A DNA stretch of 64,000 nt from Apostichopus japonicus (Eukaryota; Echinodermata; Holothuroidea; Aspidochirotida; Stichopodidae). Both the position numbers and the translations under genes were made by a program. This document shows positions 22,987 through 48,607 of the stretch, one piece after another. The notes under the pieces are model-generated. The model ran no database searches, had not been told where the DNA came from, and was given only the letters and a program-made list of their open reading frames with translations. Within the stretch, counting starts at the first letter, position 1, and every line of letters begins with the position of its first letter. The stretch is taken from the NCBI RefSeq assembly GCF_037975245.1, contig NC_092571.1, positions 24,752,564 through 24,816,563 on the forward strand, read 5' to 3'.

Positions 22987-23069
22987 AGCCAGCAGTTATG
23001 ACTTTTTATTTCATCAATGGCCTGCAACCCCCCCACTTCTGACAAGAAATCTCCGCCACTGGCCCTCTC

Positions 23070-24041
23070 GTCTGTTTGTCAAATACTCCATCGGTTGACT
23101 GCCAACTTAAGAATTGGCATCTGTTCAATTGGTCACTGCGATGCAACCTTGAACGTGGCCTCCTTGCAAATGCCAAGTTTAAGTGTACAAGCAGTGCAGC
23201 TGTAGCTCTGAGAGTGTTATTTTCCAATTAAAAATGACAACACAGTTTACTGCACTTTTTGCGTAAGGTAACATATATCATAAGCAAAGTAATCAACTCT
23301 TTCAGTCCAGAAGTCCGTATTTGTGAATAAAAAGATTGGGGGGGGGGGGATGCTCATCAATACTTTCTAGGTCTTGTCGGTCCATACACACAAATTAAGA
23401 AGGAGCCTGAATTACATGCACGTCCAATCTCTTATGGGATTTACCTGTGTTTTATTTTCTGTCAATGATTTTTGGTTCAGGTCAATGTGTAACGAGTCAT
23501 TTCAATTTTGATCTCTCGAGTAATTACAAGTTGGCCTGTTTTGTTCGGCCTAGTCAGTGACCCAAGTATATCTACTTAGTAAACCGTGATATTTAATTAA
23601 CTTAAACTCTATTTTGTATCGGAGAATGGCTTACTTCCGTAGTATACGTTGGCTGCGTTTGTCGTTTTGGACGACACGTTCTTGAACATACCGTAAGTAT
23701 TAGGGCTATACTCAAAGTCACATTGTATTTAATCAGACTTAGAACACTCTCTTATTGGTTTTTTGTTAATTAATTAATGTTAATATGTGCGACATTAATG
23801 AATCTGATTTAATTATCAACACAACGTTGCGTACCTGGGAAACATGTTTATGTTATTAGCCTGGACATATAGGCCTTGTCAAGGTGCAAATTGGAAACTT
23901 TCATCAATGTGTATAGCTATATTATTTCAAAGTGGCTATTGTTACGACTAGTCGCAAGAATAATTCCCGACTACGCATGCGCAGTTGCTATTTTCATGAC
24001 CAGGAGTACTATTTTTACGACGAGGAGAAACAATAATTTCC
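23070..24041. other. Intergenic, nothing recognised
   Basis: A poly-G tract lies at about 23338-23349. No coding exon supported. Confidence 0.4.
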
Positions 24042-24101
24042 GGTTAGGGTTAGGGTAAGGGTTAGGATTGAGGTTTAGGGTTATGTTTAGGGTTAGGGTT
24101 A
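24042..24101 (+). repeat. Short degenerate interstitial telomere-like repeat
   Basis: About ten units of TTAGGG and variants (TAAGGG, TTAGGA, TTATGTTTAGGG). The flanks carry partly matching words, CTACGCATGCGCAGTTGCT on the left and CTACATACGCAGTTGCT on the right, so the array may belong to a larger repeat unit. Confidence 0.8.
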
Positions 24102-26560
24102 CCCCTACTACATACGCAGTTGCTTTATTTACTTTACTGCGCTTGAATTTGCCTTTGTTGTAAGAATAGTTTATAAATAATTGTTACAACTCGTTGTAAG
24201 AATAGCCACGGCCATATTATTTACTTCATTGTTTGACTATTTTCTAGCTAATGATCTGAAGTGTTATGTGGTTCATCGTAACTATCAAAGTTTGCTCATA
24301 CGACTACCTTACTTGTCACGAGTATTGACCTCAAATATGCTAGAGAGTCATTAATGGTCACACATTCTCCAAATTCAACGAACTTTCAAAGTAATAATTC
24401 CTCACTGAAATATTTAATTGTCTAAATTATCTTCTCTCAATGTATGAATGTCTAGAAGTAACATGGAGATTTACAGAAGCGCCGGCAATGAAAGCATTTT
24501 TGAAAACTTTTAGCAATTTTTAGCATGCCGAATTTGGGGCCAATACTGATGACATTTAGCTGAGTTACCGTGTAACATTCTACATGGTGGGTTGTGTATA
24601 CTATACTTTATAAGATTGTCGTGGCTTTATGTGAAGCTCCTGAATTTATTAAAATCTTAGCCAGGAATAACTTGGCAGTGAAGGGATCTCGTCGGTACAA
24701 GTATGGGATGGACAGGAGTGTGGAGGGGAGGGGGGGGGGGTGCGTCATGAGCCAGAGAGATATGCTTAGAAGGTCAGTTACATTCATTGTAACTAGTGAG
24801 GGAAGCAAGTTGGTTATATGTTATAGGAGAAAGATGTATTTTCATGCTAGTCGAGAAAGATATCTAGTACACTACATTGCAAATCGTTCAGTGTAGTCTG
24901 CAGTGGAATTGATTATTGGTCAGACCTACAATAAATATACATTCAGAGAAACGATTACTGCCGCGGTGACAATATGAGATGGCGCATAGTGTGGTACCGA
25001 ATATAGGGACATAAAATTTTAGATTGCAGAAACAACCTATATTGATGAGCTAAGGCTATATCTTACATTAATTCTCTGTTGTTTTACTTTGCTAACCATC
25101 AGCTGTTTGGGCTCAGATAACCTTGTTAAGTCTCAGACGACGCTCAAGATCTCTTACGCGCTTCGTTCGCAATTAAAGATCACGTTTCAAAAGGAGGTTA
25201 ACCCGATCTCATTTTCAAAGAGCAGACGACGATTGTTTACGCGGGAAACGAATTTGGGAGGCAGACGGTCCCGTAACACGAGGGTGAACTTGTCAACAGA
25301 GAACGTTCTTCGTCAAGATAGGATACCAATGACCTTGTCAGATATATATACGGTGAAAGTTTGGAATTTGTTTATCATATGCCAGGACATGTAAACACCG
25401 CGTCAGACAACAACAAACCATTCTTAATCCACCGCTCCTGCCCGTCGCGGTGGAGAGATATTAATCAATTTGCGATCATAACACCACTAATATATAGTTG
25501 TTTGCTCTTTGCGTGAACTTTTCGCGATCGCTGGTTGGCTAATTGTATTGGAAATATATATATATTTTTTCGAGTTCACTTATAGGAAGGAATACAGCCA
25601 GAGGGTCTCGCGTTTCAATCAAACTGGTAATGTTGACGGCATTTTGATGGAAGAATTCCCATTCTTATCTGGTTTTGGTAGTGTGTTTCTTTCATAAAGT
25701 CTAGTATAAGCCTATACGATATTTCGAATTATCCTTTTCAGTGTGACACAATATTGCATTCTGTGTCATTCACGTTAAGCACTTGGAGGTATCTCAAACG
25801 GATTTCAGCCTTTGTTACTTTTGGAATGTAATTTGTATAGATGTCAAAATTGCCTTCTGGTGATGAACGAAAGCTTTAAAGATTATGGACAAAGTAAGCT
25901 TTGATACGGATTGAATTATAGCCTAAGCATATTAATTCAATACTGTACGTTCATCTATACTGTATCTATATAGGCTACGTTGCGAATATACAGGAGTACT
26001 GTACGTGGGATTTCTTTCTCAACTTAAACCGTTTTCTCAAATGCTTTAATATCCCATATAGTTTGAGAGTTTGGCGTCAACAACCGATCTGAAAGGAAGT
26101 CTTTTATACCTTACATAACACTCAAGGGATGTATTCTGAGATTATTAAAAATAAACTTCACGTATTAACGCAAAAAAATGTGTAGGCCTATAGTTATGTT
26201 TTCGTCTAAAAGAAACCGTGAGTGAGTTGAGTCAATTTATGCGCTGCGGGATTCCGGTGGCTCGGGAAATTGGGTTGTTTTTCGGATGTATTCGATAAGT
26301 CACTGTATCACATATTGGCCGTCTAGCTGATTTCGAATATGTTATTCCGTTTAACTTCATCACATTAACATGGAAACTGTCTTTTCAAATCGTTTTGATT
26401 TTGGAGGCCACTTAATTTACAACCATTATTTCTGCAAAAAATAATATCTGTTTTTCTTGATTTTAGAGTTTCTTTTATTTACAACTTACGTTCGTTCATT
26501 GAAAGAAATTCGTTTCACTAACTTGAGTAAACCAAAAGAACCAATTCACTTTCCGCGATA
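24102..26560. other. Upstream region of WFDC1-like gene
   Basis: No gene identified. A poly-G tract lies at about 24727-24741. The part nearest 26561 must contain the WFDC1 5' UTR and promoter, but no element could be assigned. Confidence 0.4.
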
Positions 26561-39918
<13,358 letters not shown>

Positions 39919-42900
39919 AGACATTTTCATTTTCAAAAAACGCCGGATGAAGGATCGTTTAGAGGTTGAACACCTTTTCATGATAGCGAGGTGAGGATGT
40001 GACATGCAGAAGGAAGAAGTCAAAAGGAAAAAGATAACCCTTTTGAAAGTGCACTGTGACCTCCAAAAATTATGTCACAAAAATTCATTACAAATTTCAC
40101 TGCTGCAAACTAACTTTAAATATGCAATTTAAAGTTAGGAGTTGACAGCAATTGTGGATAGAGGTGCATGTCATATCGAATATTTATCTTGAAAGATATA
40201 CATTGGTTTGGTGTCGGAGCAGCATTTTGTGTTTGGCTCAATGCCAACTGACGATAATTTTACGGAATCCGTCGAGAAGAGTCGTAAAGAGTCACGACTC
40301 ACGTCACTGGATTGGAAAAGGAAAAGTGACTCGAATAGGTGCATCAACTTCTTTGCCTCATCGAGATAATAAAGTGACTCCAGTCCATGACTGGACACGA
40401 GACAGGAGAATCACAGGAAATGAATGAACTTGACTCGACTTATGAAATTTGAAATCAAGATAGCTGAGAGTGTCTCCTCCTTTTAATAAAAGCTTAAAAC
40501 TCATCCTTATGCGACAAGCTTTCATGGACAATTTACGTATAATTTGTGTAGGAGTTCATTGATTTTTGCGCTCTGAGCACCCTTTTCTGGGTGAATATGT
40601 GTGCATTGTACATCTTTGTTATTATTGTTACTAATTACAAATATGCTGTCAAATATTTCGCAACATAAGATGGCAATTGATCAAACTAAGATGTTTTCAA
40701 AACCAAGCTGTTTTCACCCAAAAAACCCCCCCAAAAAAACAACCTTTCTTAGGAAGTGATTAAGATGATTCTATTCCATTCTGGAAATGTTGTCACCCAG
40801 ACACGTTTGCTTTATAGCAGTCTGAATCACATGCAACAGGCAAAAAGGGTGTTTTTAATTTTTTTTAAAGTATTTTCTGCTCTTTCTTTCAATGTAAATG
40901 AACTGCATTATTATGGATTTTATATCAAGAAATATTAAAAGTTACTATGATTTACCAAAAAGTTGCTTAACAAATGAAGTCAGCAAAAAAAAAAGTTTGC
41001 AGGTTTTGTAGAATATAGTCGACACAGATTTAGGTCCAAAGAGATAATGGCATAGGAATCAATCTTGGGCAATTTGCCATCCCTTTTCTACATCTCCCCG
41101 CCCCCCCCCCCACTCCCCACAAAATATATAGAACAGAAAAATAGTTTCATAAATACTTGGATAATCGCAGAGGATTTTTGTTGAGTAAGTTCTTAACACT
41201 TTAACTCAAAGCAGAACATTTGATATCCATGTAATTTAATTGAATGTTTATTTTTTAAATTGAAAACAGTTGAAATTCATGGAAACGTTTGCTATTCCTG
41301 GTGTGACTTTACTGGTCATGGTTTAAGATTCATGCAATTTCAAACGGAACTTTATCTTTAATATTTTTGTGGTAAAACATGATATCCATATGTTGGGTTT
41401 TATCTGTTAAATTGTTATATACAAGTTTTTAAGAGGAGATCAAATCAGAGTGGTTACAAAATGTCTTGACAAGTTTTCTAGCTTTACAGGAATCTTATGT
41501 AACAGGAGAGTAAGATTTAGCATTCTTTTAGGAGGAGTGAAGTGAGAAATGTAAATACTATGTACCAAACAAATTTCTAAAGTGAAACTTTTGTTAGAAT
41601 TATTTTGCTTTAAATTTGGTTTATTTCAAGATTTATCAATTTTTAAATACACATTTGTGCTGACTGTCAAACAGTAGATTTGTAAAAAGTTAAATAATTA
41701 TTTCTGCTCTTCCTTGCTTTTAATTTCCTTTATTTTTCTAAGATTGAAATTAAATAAAAGCATGAAACTTTACTCTGGTGACTCTCACTTTAGGGTGCGA
41801 TTATTTAAATCAGTCACAGACAAAGAACATTTACGGAATAACCAGGCAAACTCATATCACCCATTAGCAATAGCCTTTGTCAAAGCAGAATGAAATGGAA
41901 ATGCCACAAATGTTATGCACAGTGGTCATTTGTAAAATTCAGTCCAGATGAGCAATTTAGTTGGGGATGCTACAAACAAGTTTTTACAAATGTAATTCTG
42001 CCTTTTTATTGTATCTCTTCCATGTTCTGTTTCTCCTCTGTTTATTTCACCACCGGGCAAGTTCTCTTTCAACTACTATGTGCTTTTAGTGCTTTCTCCT
42101 GTCGCCTTGTATTACAATGTTTTCGAGCTGAACCATAAAACTTTAGTCGGACAACTTGGAGATTTCTTTAGATAGTTGCGCGGCAAAGTTGGTTGACAAT
42201 TCATGAAGGTGGTATACTCCATATATAGTCTAAATCAAACTGCCCGAGTTTTCTCCTTCAGGAAAAGTCCCAAAAAGGAACAGGAGAACATCTTTTCGAT
42301 TTGTAATCAAACAGGACTTTTTTCTTGCTTCGATTTCAGAGTACACAAATGGCATTAAATGTGGTGTGAAAAATGTGTAAATTGAGAAAATTTTAGAAAA
42401 CTTCAGGCCTTGTTTACTACCGAGTATTACTGAGTGTTATAAGTGATGTCATTTTGGACCCTCATACCAAAAAATCTTGATGGTCATGATACCAAAAATT
42501 TGAGGTGCCATGAATGGCCAATGAGTCAGCTATCCAATGATGGGTAGGGGGATTAGCTAGTGAGAACTTCAACAAGGACTTAGGGACACCAGTACTTTGA
42601 CAATTAAGTGTGCAAGTCAATGGGTACATGATACTTTAAGATTAAGTATGGAAGTAAAGTCAACAACAGAAAACTGATTGGGAAGATAAAGTAGAAACTG
42701 ACAGAGCTGAGGAGTCATTGGCCGAAACAGATTTTGAATTCATGACCTCAGTTTGTATGAATGTATGTATGTATGTGTGTATGTATGTATGTATTTTAGA
42801 TCCTCCTGCAAGCAGGAACTCGCGAAGAAGCATCATTGGCTTATCAAAGCCGCAAGCTGACCGAAGTCAGTCTCTTATATTCATATTTAACGTCCATGAT

Positions 42901-43455
42901 TATGAATTGTCAATTGTCAACACTTCTGTAACTGGACGACATACATTAATCTTGGAGTGACTCGAACTCGGGACCTAATGATTGAAATTTGTTATTGAAA
43001 CTTGTGAAGATGATTGTAAAGTGTATACTTATCAAAAGAGGCATGACTGAGAGTTTACTCTCTAAAGAATACTTTTGACTGTTAGATAAAAATATTGACC
43101 CATTCGTGCAATTTGTTTTAAACTGTTTGGTTTTCATTGATGGTTTTTACATTTCATATATTTTTTTTCCATAATTTTCTCAAACTACTGGAATAGACTG
43201 AAGCAGATGACTACTGTACAGTTCCATTAATCATGAGACTCTTGTTCGGTCTCGTAATTCAATGTTCTCTCCCTTTCATATTTTGTTTGAAAGAATCCAG
43301 TTAGGACCAAAATACCAGGCCCTGTCTTTTTACTATTTAATATTAAACGATGTGCAGACTACTGAACTAAACTTATAGAGACTTTGTGACATAGAAATAC
43401 AACAAGGTATTTCTCACCTTTCGTCTGTTTCCCCTGATTAGTCCATATCTCAGCG
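39919..43455. other. Intergenic between WFDC1 and PEX2 (convergent genes)
   Basis: Includes 3' UTRs of both genes. A possible AATAAA for WFDC1 lies at 41753-41758. Besides the retrotransposon relic at 40470, a poly-C tract (about 41100-41112) and a short ATGT array (about 42756-42796), I see nothing. Confidence 0.45.
40470..40635 (+). mobile_element. Non-LTR retrotransposon tail relic
   Basis: Reads SPPFNKSLKLILMRQAF, aligned with [18 protein letters not shown] of the 7.2-kb copy. TTTTGCGCTCTGAG follows, then a TTATTATTGTTA tail. The shared GCGCTCTGAG in the UTR ties the two to one family. This copy is heavily truncated and decayed. Confidence 0.55.
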
Positions 43456-46400
43456 TCATCTGACATCACAAATCACACCTTTGATGTTGTTCCTATCGTC
43501 CAATGGAAATCCACATAATGGACATGTGTAGGCCCTGTCTGCCTTGAAGTTAGCCTGTGTTGTACCAATACAAGAAATAAATAAATAGGATTGATTGGTC
43601 AGTTTTCTGTTATCACTTGCCTACAATTTGTATCGTAAAAGCTGAATTTTCTTGAAAATACCTTGAATTTCCCAGGATGTGGGAATAAGTATGGGATGTG
43701 ATTCCTTGCAACATCATGTGGAAGGTTAACAGGAATCGATACCAACTCAGCATCCAGTTATCTTAGTGCTTGGGAGTTCCATTTCTTAGGTTAGTGGTTT
43801 AGATATCATTCTAGCTGACAATCAGTCTTTACACTTAGAGAATTTAGTGAAAACTTCCTATTAATATTTACTTAACTTGCTGTGGACAAATTGGCTCAAA
43901 TTTGGTATGCAGATAAATCTGTGGATACTGAGGGAATTAGCAGAATACCCCCACAACCAATCCTAGAAAATGCATTTTCAAATTTTTGGCAATTCCTTGT
44001 AGGATTGCCAAATTAGTTTTCAAATTAGCTGTCAGACCATACTAGGCTTCATCATCTGTTATGCAGGGTGGTAAGGCATGTGGCTAACGATAAGAAACGA
44101 GAAGTCCACAACCTAGGATTGTCCCACCTTAGAGCTAGACTGCTAACTAAATTATACGTAGCACAAAGTTACTCCAGACAAAGGTTTTATCAGGCTAGCA
44201 AAATTACGTTGATAGTGATGATGGGAATTAACCAGTTTGTTAGGAAGAACATACCTGAATACAATAAAAGCAAAATATATGCTGACATCCAATCTCCTGT
44301 GGGTTAGTAGGCCATTCCCCGCATATCGCACACTCCTCGTATAGATACTGCGCTCTTTTCGCATCACCCTTAGCTGCTGGACTCTGGCCAATCAGAATCC
44401 TTCGACGGATGTTGTTTTTCAGGCGTTGGAAGTTGACGAATGGTAGAAGGAAAAACAGAAACTCAGCAAAGCCATGCCAGAGGAGTTCACGGGTCATGAA
44501 CTCGAAGCTGACCTAAGGACGTAGAAGAAGCAATGCATGAAGAGAGTTAACAAGGAATACAAAGTTTAATCCATCATTTCAAACTATCTTCTCAGTTATC
44601 CATTGCTAATCTGATATTACAGGCTGATGGTAATATCAGATAAACAAGTTCTTCGTTTTGTCTGAATCAACTCCTCTCCCATTAACAACCATTACACCTT
44701 TGCTAACGGCGAATGACTACAATGAAAATCATAGCAAAAATCTGCTGTTCTTTAATGCCAGGATGTTTTTGGTGGGTGGGGATAGGTGGACAATGGAGGG
44801 CTCAAATAATAGAACCCAAATGAACCAACAGTCAGATGATTTGATTATCACCGAATTACCTAAAGAATCCATTTGTACAAACATTAAGGAAGCATACTCT
44901 ACTCCATCCAATCCAGTGAGACTAGCTCCTGATTTAAGAACTTCAGCACAGAAATAAATATGCAAATGACACTGGGTCTGTTCTTTCCCACTATGAAAGG
45001 GTTATGGGCTTAAATCTTTAAAGGCATTGAAGACTCGCGTACAAAGGAACGTCTCATGCCGGTAATCTGACCTAGTTTCGAATGAGGTGTAACAGAAGTC
45101 TTAGACACCACCATCAATCCCAGAAAATACACACACAGCTTGCTACCGTCGGTTATTAAACACTAGTGTACAGTCAATACATACAGCTACGGTCAATACC
45201 CACAACACAGTGTACATAGCAGCTATGGACATCTCAGGTCTAGATAAAAGATAACAAGGTATCACGTTTCATTACTGTCTGCATTTTGTTGCCATCTGAA
45301 AAAACTACACTTGCAAGCAACGGAAAGTTAACTTTTTAGATGGCAGCACGCGGTTTTGGGCGAGTCTTCAATGCCTTTAATGTAGGAATTTGGTTTAAAG
45401 ACAAGAAAAAGACAAATCATAAAAAACAGATTCTCTAAAGATACTGAATTTTTACTGTGACACTACTCTAACAAAATAGCAATATAATTTTTGCTTGCAC
45501 ATGTTTAGAGTGTTGTACACAAACTAGAGTTAGATGGCTTCACTGATCATGGGGCAGATTGATTCAAATCCTAATAAAACAAATCAGCTTGTAGATAAAC
45601 TCACTTGTCTCATGGCTTGAGGGTTCTCAAAGCGAGCCCTTATCCCAAGGGCTCTCTCCAAGATGGTTTGGAAGGTTCCTTGGCGAAGGAAAACCAAGAA
45701 ATTTATTACAGATGCAATCTTAAGAATCCTCTCCAGCCATTCGATGGCTACCCACACCTGAGAATGAGACAAAATATTGAAACATATCTAGCTGATTATC
45801 ATAATAATAATAATAATAAGCAGCTAATTTTACGAAGCTTAAGCGACCACGAATGTGAGAAAACCCGCAAGGGCTTATGGATTACAACTTACACATCGGG
45901 TGGCTTCTAATTTAACATTTTAACTCAAATTGGGAATCTATTCAATTCAGAAAGTCATTTCAGATGGGAAAAACCGTAGATTGCTCTTGGATGAAAAAAC
46001 CCACCTTACTATAACCTGGCAGGGTATCGAACCCTGAACCTCCCGATTACTAAGCCTCATTGCTTCAAATTTCACTGCCTTCATCACTTGGCGACGGCAC
46101 TGGTACAGGATTTTGATGTTCTTTTAATTTTCACAGCATTGCAATTTAAATTCCATTCAAAATGGATACTTTATCATCCTCTACCTACAGGTTTCAATTG
46201 AAAACTGAAAGAAATTGTTCTTTGTTCAGAGTTACAACAATCAAAATTGAGGTATCAGAAATGGACTCAATAGGAGCAAATGCTGCTTAAAATAATGTGA
46301 ATTCATTGAACTCCATTCCGTCAACAAACAAGAACCTGTATAGAGGCTTCATATCACTCAATCTGCTTTCGTGTTAAATGCTTACCACATCAAAAGCTTG

Positions 46401-48607
46401 GACGTTTTCTGTGAGCCTCGACAGGTCGTAGGCTCTATCCTGAAACCATCTGCAGCCAATGACTAGAACTGCATACAACCACCTCTGTCTGACAGTGAGG
46501 ACACTCCCACCTACCGCTGACCCGTACTGAAGATTGAGTAACCTTTGACCAAAGGTCGTGCTGGAATGACTGACTGAAAACTGACGAGGAGATTGAACGT
46601 AACTGCTGAGGAGCTTGAATCTTAATAAACGAGTCTTTATTCAAAGATCATGTAAGATATTGAGGATAGAACAATGCAATTGCATGTGAAGTGCATTACA
46701 GCTATGATACAGGAAACCTGGAAAAGTAATTTATGCAACTTTTAGCTTGTATATGTTAGGAAGTAGCTCTGATGACCTCCAAAGTGTTCAATAACATGTT
46801 GCATAGTAATAATTTAAGAAAAAGGAGAGACGTTCTTTCAGTCAGACAACCGCTGTAGGTCAGACGGTCCAATTTTATTTTTATTCCTTCACAGAACAAC
46901 TGTCAATTAATGCAACTTGAAGCCTCAAATAATGACCATCCTAGTGTTCAAAGTTTGGGGACATTTTTCAACATCTAATTTATTCATAAAGTTCATAAAT
47001 TATTTCAGAGGATCTTTTCTCAAATTCATATTCAGCTTACCTTCCATAAGATGAATCTTAACACGGCGTTGAGTTCTGGTTCGATAAACGAGAGGACACC
47101 TGGCTGAAGACACAAAATTATGAAATGAAGAGATTAGTATATTATACAGTAACTATGCAGTTGAGTCATCTTGTGAAGTAAGAGATACTGAACGTGTAAT
47201 CTAATTTATTTTCTCAAATTTACATATTGTTTAAATTCCACACTGTTACAGTGTCGTTGGGTCAGTACTGTGACATTTGAAATACCTGATATAATTTGAA
47301 ATGACTGACAGATTTTCAATAAAAGTTGCGACAATTTTGCAAATAAACATTTATAACTGACACATTTTGAAATAAAGGTTGCACCTTTTTGGAATTACAG
47401 ACACATTTTGAAATAGGCAAAAATTTTGAAAAGCAAACTATGTTTATTTTTCTTAGCTGTTTAGTGGAATTGTTCTTTATAAAGATCTCTGTCATATAAA
47501 CTAAAATGTTATATAAACTAATATGTTGCCTTTGAGTGGATATGAAGTCATTACTGCTCTCACCTGAAAGAACTGAAATACATTGTTGACCTGAGCTTTA
47601 ACGAGATGATGGATTTCATCGTCAAGTTGGTGAGAATCAAGCTAAAGGAAATGAAAAAGAGTAAGAGAAAATGGATGAATATGGCAAAATATGAATATTA
47701 TGATGGTATACAGTAAAGTCATGGTAGTAAGGGCTTTAATATTCTTTTAAATGATAGAAGTAATGATGACCTCACTGATTTTGCTCAGTGGTTTAGTTCT
47801 ATCCTTCAGCAATGTAATTTCATTGATGGTTTGAACATATTTCGCCAGAAATAGAAGAAATTTATTATTAAAGGTAGGGAGTGAAACCGCTTGCAGCAAG
47901 AAAATATTTCCCTAACTTCATGCATGTGTTTACTCTCATAATTATCCTAAATGGGTGGATTCGACCAAGAAAGTGTCTCAAAATACAAAACTGATGGTTT
48001 CCTTATTTCACTGTAACAATTTTATTGGTGTCCATTAAATTTAAGGCTTTGTACTTAAATTGTAGATTTGAATTTGAAATGTGGTTACAACTTGACTTAC
48101 AACTTGACCAACTACAGTGTCTATCAGTGCAGCTACATATGTATAACACATAACAAGAATTAGGAGTACACACAAAGTTACTGTAACCTACTCCACCAAA
48201 CTAGTTAGTAAGACTCTGAGTAGGAACACCAATTGCAAATAAACATTGAAAGAACAGCCTAGACATGGCATTCAAGAAAGCTGAATTAAACCCTACATCA
48301 TTTTTAACCTAGTTTACTTCACAGATGATAATCTTCAGGGTTTCTAAATAAATTTGCTGATCGTAAGACCACTAATATAGCCTGGGCCTACTTGGTCAAA
48401 TCAGTGGAACTCACGCCGGTAACATTAGGGCTAGTATTATTGTAGTACTACTAGTAGGCAAAAGGACGTATGCCGTAGACTTAGTACTACTACTAGCCTA
48501 GCCTACGTATGCTTGACATTATATGCTTGACATTTTGCTTAGGCTACCTGGTTTACTCTCAAAACCGGTTGATTTTGAATGTCTGTGTTGGGTTGCGTTG
48601 CTGACAT
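43456..48607 (-). CDS. PEX2: PEX2, peroxisomal RING-type E3 ubiquitin ligase, seven exons
   Basis: Peroxin of the PEX2-PEX10-PEX12 membrane ligase, which ubiquitinates the import receptor PEX5. Coding exons in transcription order: 48548-48607, 47564-47641, 47041-47103, 46386-46580, 45605-45757, 44255-44512 and 43456-43554. Every intron is GT-AG and every join is phase 0, giving 301 residues (human 305). Landmarks: VLRVNQLDSHQLDDEI near the start, PGVLSFIEPEL, FGQRLLNLQYG, CRWFQDRAYDL, VINFLVFLRQGTF, then ELLWHGFAEFLFFLLP. The C-terminal C3HC4 RING has CAICGEWPTNP, GCQHIFCFYC and CPLCG. Hydrophobic segments fit the membrane helices of the family. Vertebrate PEX2 has its whole coding region in one exon, so seven coding exons here probably reflect the ancestral layout. 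The start is the first ATG in the exon and gives the usual N-terminal length. Confidence 0.97.
44513..45604 (-). other. PEX2 intron 5
   Basis: About 1.1 kb with no recognisable element. Frames here lack homology. Confidence 0.5.
45758..46385 (-). other. PEX2 intron 4
   Basis: Only a short AAT-triplet run (about 45801-45818) stands out. Confidence 0.5.
46581..47040 (-). other. PEX2 intron 3
   Basis: Nothing recognised. Confidence 0.5.
47300..47440. repeat. Imperfect tandem repeat in PEX2 intron 2
   Basis: About three diverged units of roughly 50 bases, each with ACTGACA or ACAGACACA, ATTTTGAAATA and AAAGTTGC/AAGGTTGC. Confidence 0.55.
47701..48000 (+). repeat. Unclassified dispersed repeat, copy 2 (PEX2 intron 1)
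   Basis: Similar over its whole length to 13869-14167 in the same orientation. See that entry for shared words. Confidence 0.6.

Larger units (their letters stand above)
21157..23069. mobile_element. hAT-type non-autonomous DNA transposon with 8-bp target duplication (element 21165-23061)
   Basis: The terminal inverted repeat CAGTGGCGGAGA at 21165 is mirrored at 23050-23061. An exact 8-bp target-site duplication GCCCTCTC flanks it (21157-21164 and 23062-23069). An 8-bp duplication and CAGTGGCG-type ends are hallmarks of hAT transposons. The 1.9-kb interior has no transposase frame. G-runs follow the left end and pair with C-runs just inside (about 21181-21253), giving a subterminal hairpin. 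A second element is nested at 21714-22270. Confidence 0.88.

Noticed and set aside
25089-25394. 101-codon plus-strand frame upstream of WFDC1
   Set aside because: Composition is moderately protein-like, but there is no domain, signal or splice support.
44658-44957. 99-codon plus-strand frame in PEX2 intron 5
   Set aside because: No similarity, and it lies antisense within a well-defined intron.
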